Assembly (NCBI GenBank): GCA_001695595.3
Contig: MBPM02000007.1
Span: forward strand, 372,001-436,000
Direction of reading: 5' to 3'
DNA: 64,000 nucleotides
From: Plasmopara viticola
Lineage: Eukaryota; Oomycota; Peronosporomycetes; Peronosporales; Peronosporaceae
Below are positions 12,901 to 25,141 of this stretch, piece after piece. The notes under the pieces were generated by a model. The model had not been told where the DNA came from, did no database searches, and saw only the letters and a list, made by a program, of their open reading frames with translations. A program made the position numbers and the translations under genes. Position 1 is the stretch's first letter; each line of letters starts with the position of its first letter.

Positions 12901-13891
12901 GTAACATGACCCACCAAAGTCTTGTTAGGCAAAATTAATCGGCTGGTGCATGCTACTGATTTCATACCATTAGTCCAGGGATCGCGATTTTTTACCGCGG
13001 TATGCCAATGATTAAGCAGCACTTAAAGGTCGGTTTCTGTGGTGAATGCCGAGATAATTTCTTAAAATGTTAATTTAATCATATGACCGCGTCGACCTTA
13101 TGTCTGCCTGTCTGATCAACATCAAAATCAAGCCGACCTTTTACATAAAGTCAAAAAGTACTCATCCCTCTCCGTTTGGGTCGTAGCGATGGAGGATGCA
13201 ACGGACCGCTCAAGCCGAGCTTTTGTGTTAGAAAACTCGTTTTTGCTTTAGGTTTCTTCTTGGGATAACAAATACCCTGTCGAGATGTGCACCGATTTGC
13301 ATACCAAGGTCTCTTGAAACGGTAATGTCGCTGCTTGAATTGTGGAGGTGCATAGAGCAATTGTTAATTTGCATTCTATTGCGCACTTAAACATAGTGAA
13401 TGGAGACATTATATACCTTTCTGCACGCCATCTCTGCGCAAGGTGCCGTCATACTTTTGATCAAAGATAATTTTAGTATCAGTCAGTGCCCAAACAGCAT
13501 ATACACATAAGGACCTCTTTATTTCTCGAGGACGCATATATCCTACGCGCTGAATTCACCTTGCACCCTCTCTGCGACCTAATGGACTGAGTAAAAAGCT
13601 TTCTTCTGTACTAGTTATTCTGTAATTCACGCCAACATGGCAAATATTGTGGAGAGCTTAGAATAATGTCCCTGCAAGCCTCAAATGGGTATCAACTGCT
13701 CAAATGTCCGTACACAATTAACGCGCTTACATGACTATTCTCCATACAATGCCTATTGCGTTTGCTGCATGGATCATGCCTGCATTATACTTGTGTTCTT
13801 TATTGCTGTCTAAAAATTTAAAATACACAAATAGGCACCTTACAAAAGAATTGGCTTCATATTTCCGGAGAGAAACATAAAATTGTGAAAC
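6925..13891. other. Gene-poor stretch, no supported gene
   Basis: Only short overlapping open frames occur, none with a recognisable domain, good intron structure or strong codon bias. A weak frame at 11524-11742 (minus) shares a short pattern with a frame at 20827-21000 (plus), suggesting remnants of one repeat family. I see nothing else to name here. Confidence 0.6.
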
Positions 13892-13903
13892 TTGATACAT
13901 TTA

Positions 13904-14223
13904 GCTGGGAAAAGGTTGGGGTGACGCCCTTCTTCCAAGCGCGGGGGCTCAATGCTCGCGCGCTTCGGGCAGGTGCTCTCGGGCATCTGCAGGCCTCTAA
14001 CGAGTCTCACCCTCGACGCGACGGTCTCCAGCACCGGGCGCCACCTGGGCTCTTACCAAGTCAGAGCTAAGCAAAATAATGGAAGACCCTCACGGCCTCG
14101 GTGCTGGCTGCACTGCCCGCCGAACGAGACCCGACGTATGCGGGCACCACTCTATGCCGTGGACTAGCCAGACTGAGCCTAGCACGTGCATAACTTGGCT
14201 ACGCGATAACGTAATACATTACA
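13904..14223 (+). mobile_element. SINE-like retroposon, copy 1
   Basis: A 320-bp element closely similar to copies at 28008, 32965 (minus) and 55114. It begins GGAAAAGGTTGGGGTGACGC and ends in a short (ATTAC)-type tail. It is flanked by a perfect 12-bp target-site duplication, TTGATACATTTA, at 13892-13903 and 14224-14235. No clear tRNA A/B boxes are visible in the head, so its promoter origin is unknown. The 60-70-residue open frames inside it are shared by copies and are unlikely to be genes. Confidence 0.85.
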
Positions 14224-14379
14224 TTGATACATTTAATTACGCTAAAGTTAAAAGCAAAACCAAGCTAAAAACATTATTTTCATGTTTATAAGTCATGGAG
14301 ATACTTCATCATATTACGGTTTCTAATATGACTTGATTCGGAATGTTAAAATTTAATAATGAGTTTAAAAAAAGGGTTG

Positions 14380-15745
14380 CTAATTCGCTTCGTCTTGGAT
14401 GCCTTGCTCCGTAATGGAGTAAATAGCCTCCGATTCGGGAAGAATGGGAGAATCGACGACCTTCATCACACGGTTTTCGCCACGGCCTTTTTTCAAACGA
14501 AGTCTGTCACACGCACGGCAAGACAAAAGGTCATTATTTGCAAAAGAGGAGGCTGCTTGAGAGTTTTGCCTCACTGACCTCGTACAAGACGCATGGGCCA
14601 TAATATTGCCTCCAATTGGCTGAAGAGGGTCTTTCGCAAACATCCCGGAATCCGGATTTGCAGTCATCTAGCCATAGCAACAAGAGTGTCAGCCTTTCCT
14701 TCAAAACATTTCTAGACCACGTTGATGTAGTGGACCTGATTAGTGATCACAATGGCCACTCCAAACTCGTCCGCCATTCTTGTGAGTGCACGTAAAAACC
14801 TAACAAAGAGCATGACAACAATGAGTATTCAATAGCTCTCTTTCCACAGCGTCCCGATCGCACTTTGCCAATTCTTGCTGCCGAGCTGCGAGCTCGCCCC
14901 GACCCGAATAATCGGTTCGAAACAGTGCCGTGGCACTATCCACAATCACAAGGGCGAACCGCGAGTCGGCCATCATTGCAGACGCCTGGATCAACAGTTG
15001 CATCTGATGCTCGGAATTGTACGCACGGGCAAAGGCCACATTGTCCAATACGCTAGCGCCATCCAGTCCATAGCGCTCGGCCATCGCTTGCAGTCGTTGG
15101 GGACGAAACGTGCCTTCCGTGTCAATATACAGCGCCTTTCCTTCGCCACCTCCCCGATCCACGGGCAACTGGCACGTGACGCAGAGCTGATGACACAATT
15201 GCGTCTTGCCCGTCCGGAATTCGCCAAAGATTTCTGTAATCGAGCCTGTCTCAATGCCCCCTTTGAGCAGTTCATCCACGGCGTTTGACCCAGTCGAGAG
15301 CGTGATTAAATCCTTTCGACTCTCTAAGACATCGGCAGCCTACCCAACAGTATCTCTAGTCAATCAACAACGAATTTGCATCCTTTTATTGTAAGGTTTT
15401 GGCACCGTCGTAAAGCCCACGTTGACCATTTCCCGAGCGGCCTTGAGCATCTTTTCCGCCTTGACTTCACTAATGCCTTTAATACTCACGAGGTGCTTCT
15501 TCGTGGCCATGGCCACGGCATCCACGGTATGCATGCCAGCCTCTTTGAGTTTATTCACGTCCGTGGCGTTGATACCCGCCTGCTCCAGGATGTTTACAAG
15601 ACGCGGACCTTGCTATTGCAGTAGACGTGAATGAGTCGCTGAACAGCTTGTACGTGGCCCCAAAAGACGGGCTTTTCAAGCATCTTACCAGCTCGTGGTC
15701 CTCCATACCCATCTCTTGCTCTTCTTCCTCGTATTGACCGTTCAT
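14380..15745 (-). CDS. RAD51: RAD51 recombinase
   Basis: Six exons (15689-15745, 15406-15612, 14864-15339, 14736-14799, 14579-14667, 14380-14503) join in phase to a 338-residue protein, the usual RAD51 length. The N-terminal helix-hairpin-helix region ([15 protein letters not shown]) is in exons 1-2. Walker A GEFRTGKT, the IDTEGTFRP segment, [21 protein letters not shown] (Walker B and following strand) and the C-terminal [11 protein letters not shown] block follow. The DYSGRGEL and GFTT segments and [14 protein letters not shown] favour RAD51 over DMC1. It forms filaments on single-stranded DNA and carries out strand exchange in homologous recombination in the nucleus. Three of the five donors are weak (GTGCCA, GTGCGA, GTCCAC), chosen because they restore the conserved protein. 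The start ATG opens a short acidic leader, as in other RAD51 proteins. Confidence 0.92.
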
Positions 15746-18700
15746 CGTGTCGTCTGTGACTTGCGCGACGACAGGTGCGAGGAGCGCTCAATTGGCTAAT
15801 GGTACATGTTCGGTGACGGAATTCTTTCCCGCCAAAATACCTGGCAGTCGTAAAGTCTTAATTCTAGGTATCGAAGGTAAGAAAAACGGCTTAAAATTAA
15901 AGCGAAAGAGTTAACATTTGAGGAGCGCAGATTTTGGGTATTTTGACTTTAAAAACGTTATCACTTCTTTATTCCATGGTTGAACCGGTAGTTTAAAGCC
16001 TTGTATAATTAAACTAGCGACGCTTTCTTTACAGCACCTTCATGCGCTCTGCGTCGCATAGATGTTTAATCGCCGATTTAAAGCTGAACACGCTTATGAG
16101 AGGCATGATGTCTTCTGACTATGCTGCGTCCCCTTACGGTTCAGTCCTCGCAAAAAGTTTACCGATGGGTGTCACGCTGTTACAAAACACGTTCCGTAAC
16201 TTTCACATACCGTTGTCTTGCCGTCATTATAAGAAGTGGGTTATATTAGATTCTATTATTGACAGATTTGTTCAGCCTTAAAAATGCTGCATTGATTGTA
16301 AGTTATGACTCTTTACTTTAAGTACCAATTCACTGCGTCTAATAGCGTTTTCACATGCCTCTTTACTAAGCTTTATGGTACCAAATTACTTTTAGCTGCT
16401 AAGAGTGGAGATATAAGAATCTTCTAGTTTGCTGCGATGCATGTCAATTCGTCAAGTGCAAGAGTAAGCCATGCTTTCAATATCCAATGAGACGCGCACA
16501 AATTGAAGCAATAAGGAAGCGTACAAAGAGATTATTTGGACTACATCTTAATAGCTTAAGTAAATTCGCGGTCATAAAGCTTTTGAAGCTTGCTACCCAG
16601 GATTAAGAAACGGCTGCCATTCTAGCGAAATAGATCTAGTGAAAATTTTCGAGTTTTCCAAGTGATACTATCAGCTTTAAGCCTGATTTTAAACCACAGC
16701 CATTCATAAATCGAGGAGGCATCAATTGCATAGCAGCCTAGGAGCAATTCCAGAAGAAACCTATGGGCAATGTAATAATTCTCATTGTCAAGTGCCGCTC
16801 GTCTTTTCAGGAGTGTCTTAGAAGTTTGCGCGTACGCACTTGGCTCAGCTCGCATATAGTGTAGAACAGCGATAGTGTACTGCCGATTCCAATTGCGAGT
16901 GTTTGCTTCCACTGACGGCTGCCGTTTGGTCAGCTTACAAGGCTGCTCAGACGGCATCCGAATAGCCGAGACAGATTTCAGCCTTTGACCGACAACAACC
17001 TTCTTGAGAGAGACTCAACTTAAAACACAATAGTATGCCTGGAACACACATCAATAGCACTTATGGCTGGATATTTTACAACTTACTCATGGGAGACATA
17101 CAGTAGCATCAATAATCGAGTTCTGGATACTAGTCGACACTTAAACGCTGGCGTCAACTACAGCAAAGGTAAGTATGATGTTTATGGCTACCCGCATCTT
17201 CCAACATTTTGCCGAGCAACGTGCTCGCTGTAATAATCGCCACGCAAGATAGACGGTCAAAAGGTGCTGAGATCATCAACAAGCAACCGTTCTGCACCTT
17301 CCCCAAAGACGCAGACTATACACTAAAAGCTTTGTACATCACCCCGATATAGCGGAGCTAATAATTCTTGTGTGTACCTACCACACACCCATCTTGAAAA
17401 CTGAGGTCCTTCTTAAAAGAGCGCGCGCTCCTACTGGTGACCAGTGCTTACTCGGCACTAGAAATAGCGGCTTTGACAGCAAACTGTCAAGTTCTTAAGA
17501 GAACTTTTATATCGCGTCGACCTCCTACGGGATTGTCAAGATATACGTGTCCTACTAGACCGCAGCGTAAGCTGTGGATAGTGCTTATCTTGGCAGCATT
17601 TTGGCGCCTCAGCACCAGTCTTTCTAGTTCGTTAGCACATCACGTCTTCTTGCTTACAGGCAAGAAAGCATGAGCTCTGGAAGAGCTCCGGTCTTGCCGG
17701 AGCCTATAAATTTATTCATGTGCTCTCGGGACAAGTATAACTGTTTGCCAGGTGACGATCTAGCTTAAAGCTCGGCCTCTTAAGTGAGAGAGTGCTAACG
17801 TCTTGCGCATCAAAACATCCATGGTCAAGGTCGCTCTAGTGGCTATCTCTTCTTCCTTTATTTATAAAGGAAAGCCCAAGTTATTGATCCTTTTTAAATA
17901 TGAAAACTTTGGCTTCCCATGCTAAAACTCGAAAGTAGGCGCTATTGGCGCAGCCAATGAAGCTTGTGCTCTGTGATCCATCAAGCATACGTTTTGATCG
18001 TAGAGAGCGAAGGTCATCGCGTGTTCTAGCTGCTTGAAAAAATGGAGAACTGCGAAGACAATTATTTTCCCAGACCCACAGAATCTAGCAAGTCGTCTGA
18101 GTGACGCTGAATGGGAAAGTTAGAATTATACATCACTCGAGCTATGCAAGCGAAACGACGTTCGGAATCTACGAGAAAAGTCGATGCTCACAGGCTCAGG
18201 TGGTCTCGGCAGTAGCGTCTAATGTGGGATATAAGACAAATACCAATCCTATATACTTTTAGAGATAAAAAAATTGATATTTAATTTTTTAAATGAAGAA
18301 GCCGATAAGAAGGCCTTAAAATGTGTTTCTTTTCTTTCAAAGAGCACGTGGTGCTAGCACTTTGATACATAAACAAAAATGCCAAAAGCTGGACGCTCAC
18401 CCGTAAAGTACTTTTCTATCAAGGAACTAACAATAAAAAGTGAAGATTAAACAAGCTCTAAGTTCCTCCAGCTCTCACATTTTCTTGTCTGCAAGCAGAA
18501 AAAGTAGAAAAAAGCTGACGGTCTCTAATGCAGGACCAATATGTCAGGGTAGCAATGTTTAAAAGTGATGTACGTATAGGCCGGCCTCTTAGAAGCGCAG
18601 AGACGAACCTTTTTCATTTGTTTGAGGTACCACGAGCACGCATTTCCTTGTTTAACAGGATCCGAGCAGTGGTACTCAAGGACCTGCAAAATAGAGCGAG

Positions 18701-19175
18701 TCTTGAATACGTTCATCAGCATCATCCGCTGCTTATGTTGTGGCAAGGGTCATCGTCCGTGCGTATCCTGGTAAAGCCAACAAAGTAGATCTTTGTCTTG
18801 CTAAACTATTAATTGAGCGGCCGAAGCTACTCCGTCAGAAGCAAGAAAACGCTTTTCACCAGTAAGATTGGGGTGTCGTATTTAACACGATCATAGTCCT
18901 CGTGGTCATAAACGACATTGACGAATTTTGAAAGAGGAGTCAGTAGTGGTGGACTACTGCTTTTGCGCGCGGGTGCACGATAGCACAAAACTCTTTCCGT
19001 ATTTTAATGATCTAACAAGCCGCGGAATCTGCACACCGGCAAATGATTGTCGTCAGCTCAAATAGATTGACAAAGAGAACAGTGAGTTTTAGCTAGCTTC
19101 GGTTTGATTGATGTATGGAATAGTCCTAGACGACCTTACATATGAAAATGGCCGTGAAGTTTGTAGACAGCGTCA
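15746..19175. other. Gene-poor stretch, no supported gene
   Basis: Short frames only, broken by many stops; no domain or consistent exon set recognised. Composition resembles the other decayed stretches in this window. Confidence 0.55.
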
Positions 19176-19262
19176 ATTCCTGTCCTTGACATGGCCAAGT
19201 ATGACTTAATTTTGAACCTGTTGTAAAAAAGATAGTACAATCCCCGATTTGATTGGCAGTTT
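19176..19262 (+). pseudogene. Ty3/gypsy retropepsin relic
   Basis: The translated frame reads PVLDMAKYDLILNLL, a stop-broken gap, then YNPRFDWQ. This resembles the region after the active site of Ty3/gypsy aspartic proteases, usually of the form YDLILGMPWL..HNP.IDW. Two stops and a lost Gly-Met-Pro-Trp core show it is dead. I could not follow reverse transcriptase or integrase downstream. Confidence 0.45.
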
Positions 19263-22200
19263 GAGCCATTTATGCTAGCTACTCCGTACCGCGCAACAAG
19301 GTTTTGCTGAGTCTTGTATCCGCCTATGTTGTGCTAGCGGCTTACTTGAATAAAGCTTGGCAATGTGCAAGCACGAGTTTGATACGAGGTAAAGAAGGTA
19401 GATGTGTCGATGTCTTAAAAATTACATAAGGATTAAACGTTTGCTAGTAGATGCAGCTACCTATGACACTAAAGGTAACAGCTTAAATGTGCGTAGCACA
19501 ATTGCACAGGTGAAAAAAGAAGCTTTATTAGTCGGAAACAAGAAAGATCTAATATGCGTTTAGAACGAGGAAATACATAAATGCAGAGAGGATAATATAA
19601 CTCCTTCTTCTGCGAGTAAAAAGCTCCAAAAGCGGGTTACAAGTTTCTGCAAGACATAGTGTGGTATATAGAAGCACAGGTGGGTACCAAAAGCGGATGC
19701 CATAGCTTAGCTTGAAGAAATTAAGATAGAATACAGAATCAAATCTGTGTGTCACAAACGACCCTGTGCTTTTAAAGAGACCTTGTCCACAAATAATAGT
19801 GAAAGTTCGATTAGTAATCCGGTGCACCTTAGTTATAGACACTACCAGAAATAACAGAGTTATTGAAACAAGGATTGAAGGTACTAAGTACTGAACCTAG
19901 CTAAAATGCAGCAATATTTCAGAAACAGAGTGTCTAAAGACGAATTATTTAAAAAAAAACAGCCTTCGTTTTGACAAAGATGCTTTTGATTAGACTCATG
20001 GAAGCGTACGGTGCGCCTGGGCCGAGAGATTCCACCAAATACTAAAAAAGGAGAATTTGCAAAGGAACACTTGCAGTGACCCATTACGAGAAATCGTATC
20101 GATTAAAGAAGCCAATCCCGTAAAAAGTCTCGCGTCAGGATTGTCAACAAACAACGATAACTGATATGAGTGCCGCTTGAGCTCATTGCCGCCATATAGG
20201 CAAAGAATAGCTTCGTCCGGGTGTCGTAATCTCTGCACTTGTCTCTAACTTTCTGTATTTGTAATTCGGACAAAACGGTGTGATCGTTTTATCCCTGTAA
20301 CAAGGTACACACTGCAGTGGTACTACACAAATATAAATTACAAGAAAAGACGTGTTGTTAAGCAGTATGCGCTGGCGTAAGCTATTTAGTACTAAATAGA
20401 CACCGACACTAACAAATCCAAACGAGGAGGCGGGTCAACCCTTGACAGCGATTTGTACGCCAAAAGCGTTATGTCATGGGAATATATAAGAAAGCCACAA
20501 GGGCTTTTGGGCACCCGGCAAATAGTAATCGCTGGACGCACAGTTGTGTCGACCATTAAGGGATTTATCCTGAAAGACACGTTTGTTCATAGCTGCTATG
20601 AAGAAGATCAGTCGGTATTGGCGGCTACATGAAGAAAGATATAGATTGATGAGAACCAGCATAAAATATGCCAACACCGACAATTGTGGCCTTGCGCTGG
20701 AGAAGATATTAATTTCTCAGATGCATTTCAAAGTAATGAAAGAAAATGATCAGTTGCGCGCAAGTACAGTACTATTTATGCGGGTCCAACGAAGCCTTTT
20801 TCCGGTTCATTGATAGCAAATGTTAAGTGGTGTCGGGAGAACCAGCACTAGAATGCTTTCAACAGTATCCGAAAAGCCTTCAGCCGAGGTGTTTCTGGTC
20901 AAGACAAAGCAGCTCAATACTTTTTGCGACGCTTTTGACTAAACATAATTGCAACTCGATGACGAGCGAGTCATCTCATTATTTGCTCTTGCTACCAAAG
21001 GAATCTATCCCACTCATGGCATGGAGCTACTTTTCATTAAGCATGCCCTGTAAAGCGCGAAGGGCGTCTTTTGAGCTTTACGCCCTTCGTGGTTTGTTTT
21101 GACAAGTATATATAGGAACGGCGGTAATTTACCTCACTTGTCCCACAAAATGCCAGATTATTATCACTGTTTCTGGATTAGCTTTTCCATATTGAAGATC
21201 AGCCCGCAAAGTTAATGGGTTTGTGGACGTATTATCGAGCATGTTAGATCATTAGTTGGACCATATATTGACGAATGCATTTGTCAGGCATATCAAATGA
21301 ATGCCAAATCGAAGTATTCAAAGCAAATCTTTATAACAGGCAAAATTGTCAAACCAAGTGGTTGTTTCCTTAACAGCGATCACACTCGCAGCTCTCTGTT
21401 GATTTGCTTCACTGTAGAAGAGATCAGGTAGATCCAGCTCGATTCGTTGCTCTAAGCGACAAAGCACTGGATTACATTTTGCATTCGAAAGCACATAATG
21501 CTCCAAGAGTTAATCATTTATGCATAGAAAAGATCATTTTCCAAACCACGCCCCCATGTACGAGTGGGTGAAACGACTACCAGGGGGTCAACCCGCGGCT
21601 TATACGTCAGCTTGTCTACAGGACCTGCCATTACCGGCAGACTGTTGGAAGACCAGAATTCTCGTTCGGCAAGATCGTTCATTTGGCACCTACTTTAGCC
21701 GGTATTTTCAAAAATAAGTAGCAGGGCTGTTTAGAGATACGGTATTAAAGTAGAATCGCTTTTTGGACATAACGGTGTCCAAAAGGAACCGCAGCTTACC
21801 GCATTATTTAAGAAATTCTACTTCAAATATCGAAAGCACTTGATATTGTCTACAGCATCAAGATTAGCCGGTAAAATGTGTCAACTGTGCGCTAGCGGAC
21901 ACATTGCGTTCTGTGTGCACTAAGAGGTCACATTAGTGGACCAATAAGCTCTTTATAGCTGTGTTTGCACTCAACGAAGCGGCTCGCGCTTTAACGGACG
22001 CTACACTTTCTATGTAAACGCGCAAAGATTTGTTTCGTTAAACAGGCACAAAAGCTTTCAAATTAAGAGAGGAAATGGCTCACAAAACCTTTCCTACCAA
22101 GGTTTTATTGCACAACCATTTCCTTACGGAAAGAGTAACTTGACATTTCAAATGTGGGCTATTGTGGGGTAAAAAATACATCTGCATCCACTCTAGATGG

Positions 22201-22715
22201 ATTTGATAAAGTACCAGGTCAACACTTTGAACGTCTATCAAAGGCGATAAAGCTTTCCTCGACAAACAGCTACTGCTAGAAAGGATAGCCTTGGTAGTAT
22301 CAATTAGTTTAATATATATTTTGACCGGACCTTCCTTGGTCGTGGATAAGCACAAATCGGCGTACACTTTCGCACCTTATTAAGACGATGTTGACGCCAT
22401 ACAATTGTATGTGTGACGTCTTGAAAGCGCAGGACTCCGGTCCTCATATGAATTCTAGTTGCTGTGGCCAACATTGTTCATATCCCCCACCGTGATGACT
22501 ATAAGTGTAAGAGGTCGCGTATTTATGAGGTTGTTCGCCTTGAAAGTCCGGTCATTACAACGAAAAACAACAACTACTGAACAAAATTTAAGGATCTCAT
22601 GCTGAGACGCACAGCATTCGATTCGACCGTGAAGATCCTGACTCACAGCTTCAAAAAAATACTACTTTAGTAAAGAGCCATAAGAATCCGGGTCTGTCCC
22701 GAATAAGCCAACCGA
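19263..22715. other. Gene-poor stretch, probable decayed repeats
   Basis: No gene supported. A frame at 20827-21000 (GEPALECFQQ...LFATLLTKH) weakly matches one at 11524-11742 on the other strand (REPELKCLQQ...LFATLLIKR), so both may come from one old repeat. The remainder shows nothing I can name. Confidence 0.45.
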
Positions 22716-23060
22716 CCCTGTGGCTCGAGCGGTTAGCCGTTTGACCCAGGACCGGGATGTACCTGTTTCGAACCCATAGGATCCGAATTAAGGCAGCCGG
22801 AGATAGGTCACTAAAGTGGACGAGCCATCACACCCGAGTGTGTGACCGCCCTACCAAAACGCGCCCAATTAGGTAGTTTGGGTGGGGGACGCCCCACTGA
22901 CCAAAAAAGCCCCATAGTGTAATGAGGGAAACGGAACATGGTCCCAATATGGGTCGGATTGCTACCAGCATCCCGCGATATAGACAGCTTAGTCCTAGCG
23001 CGTGGGTTCTGGTAGCTTAAATCTCTGTCCAGAATAGGCCGTGGCCTGACTGCTAGGATT
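22716..23060 (+). mobile_element. tRNA-derived SINE candidate
   Basis: An A-box-like TGGCTCGAGCGG at 22721-22732 and a B-box-like GTTTCGAACCC at 22765-22775 are 44 nt apart, the spacing of an internal RNA polymerase III promoter. The flanking bases do not form an acceptor stem, so it is not a working tRNA. The following ~280 bp are more GC-rich than the surroundings and may be the SINE body; the 3' end is a guess and I found no target-site duplication. Confidence 0.5.
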
Positions 23061-25141
23061 CATCCACCCCAAGAGCAATCTTCAGTGTGTACACTGGGTC
23101 ATAAAGAGACGCATGGTTGACCAGTCTTTGCTTTTTGCCGTCTAAAAAGACTAAAGGCACATCCGAATTGTGGGCATCGTGGAATATAGAGACCCTCACA
23201 TGGTTTCCGGTAGCTACTTTGAAGATACACGGTTATATTGCTCCACAGAACTGTCGAAACGGCTTTAACACGACAAGCCCGTGACCGCTGCAATTCAAAT
23301 CGAAAGCAACGGATGCTCCGTTTGTAGCCGCGGTCTTTCTAGTGGCCCGTCGAGGTGTGGTAAAATTAATTTTGAACAAACGCTCAAAATTTTTGTCTCA
23401 GCGCCGAGCTTGGCCCTTTGTCGAAGTCGAGACATCCCAGAGGTGTATTGTGTTTGACCCTATGTCAAGTACTTCGTCCAAGGTAATTGGTATTCGAATG
23501 GAGCTTGTTAGAGGACAACCTAAACATCGATTAGGATCAATTTTCTTATAATGGTGCCAGTGTTGAAGAGAAACGCAATTGTATCCTTTAACCCCGTCGA
23601 AGCCATTCTCTTCTTCAATCTTTTGGCTGAAGTGAGTAGCGTATGAAGGAAGCAAAAATGTGAGCCCTATAGACTTATCATAAAACAAGTAAAAAAATTG
23701 AGCGGAATTCGCTGCGGTGTTAAAAGCATGCCGTCAACTTGCGCTGGAACAAGAGTTCCTACTGAGTCAAGGGCTGTAGATAAATGCCAGCTTTCACAGA
23801 GTGCTCCTTGTGTACAAATAGGTGAGTGTGCTGCTTGGCACCGTTCCCTGCAGCGGCAAGTTTCCACTTTAAAAGCCCTAGTCTTTCGAGTCTTACCCGT
23901 TTTTCAGATTTTGCATACTTCTCACTGGATGGCGACTTGCATCGATGCCGCCAGTGGGCGAGTCGCATGGCTCTTCACCCTTTACGTGAGCGAAGTTGGC
24001 CCCTGGATCGTCATTGGCTTCGCCCTCTTACATTAGGGCTCCAAACTTTGGTGACCTCGTCAACGAGAACATCCCGGCTCGGGTCTCTGCCCCACCAATT
24101 CATGCGCTTCCCTTCTGTTTGACGGACGCTCTTCGTACTGTCGGTAAATTTGCACTTAGACTTACACCTTTAGGGTTGCAGTCCGAAAATGAACGCTTTC
24201 ATGCGTCTTCGCGGCCTGAGCGGGCAAAGGGCCAGGTAAATTCGACATTTATCGTCCGAAGGCGGAGGTGTGTGCGCGATGTAAAGCGATCAGAGCGCGT
24301 TCTCGCTCAGACGACTTTCTCAAGACCTATTTTGCCGAAACGGGCCCGAAAAGCGACCTCCTTTTACGGATCCCTTAAATTAGAAGCTAACTTTTACCAC
24401 TAAAGCTTGACTAAATGTAATTTACACGTCAAAGGGGATCCTCAAGGCTTAGCATTTGGTAATCAATACCTTAAATTTCAAACGCTTCTATGTACCTTCA
24501 AAGATTGTTGGATCAGCTGCACAGGTGTACCTACTGCCAATGTGCAAAATTTCAACCCTATCTAGCTAGGCCCCACAATCCACTTGACGCCGTGAAGCCG
24601 TTTACGGTACCACCCCCCATCAATCTACACACCGTTGATGACAAACACCGCTTCCAAAGCTCCACTCGCACTGGGACTGTCGCTCTGAACCAACTCACGA
24701 TCGCTCGTTTGCACTCCACATAGCAAATCGACGCAACATTACAAGCCATCCTATTGATTCGACCTCTTGTTTAGAATAGAGAGCAATCATTGCATGAAAG
24801 ATAAGGCCACTTCATATTGACCCCAATTTTATGACGTCACCTAATTTCAGTACCAGCAATCGCCTACCCAATCCCGCACGGCCACGCATGTCGCGTCGAT
24901 TACACTGTCCAGTCTGACGGCCATAACTCGCAGCTTGGTAATATACTGCAGCAAAGCTTTCCCCTGATATCAGTCACGAACTGACGCCCCTCAAACACGC
25001 AGTTGCAAAATCACAGGGGCCTCTTGCTCAGTCGATTCTATCGACTCCCGGCTTGCCCTTCCTCAAGTAGCAACTGTGCAACACGCTCACCCTTATCTCG
25101 TCATTTTTAATATTTCCACTCCCAAAACCGCGCCTAAAATC
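23061..25141. other. Intergenic stretch upstream of PMT
   Basis: Long overlapping frames occur at 23700-24400 on both strands, but none shows a domain or clean exon structure. The last ~200 bp contain the PMT promoter; a TCATTTTT at 25099-25106 is a possible initiator ~35 nt before the ATG, weaker than the one at the ABC gene. Confidence 0.4.

Noticed and set aside
22716..22790. A functional tRNA
   Set aside because: A and B boxes are present, but no acceptor stem pairs and the anticodon arm is poor.
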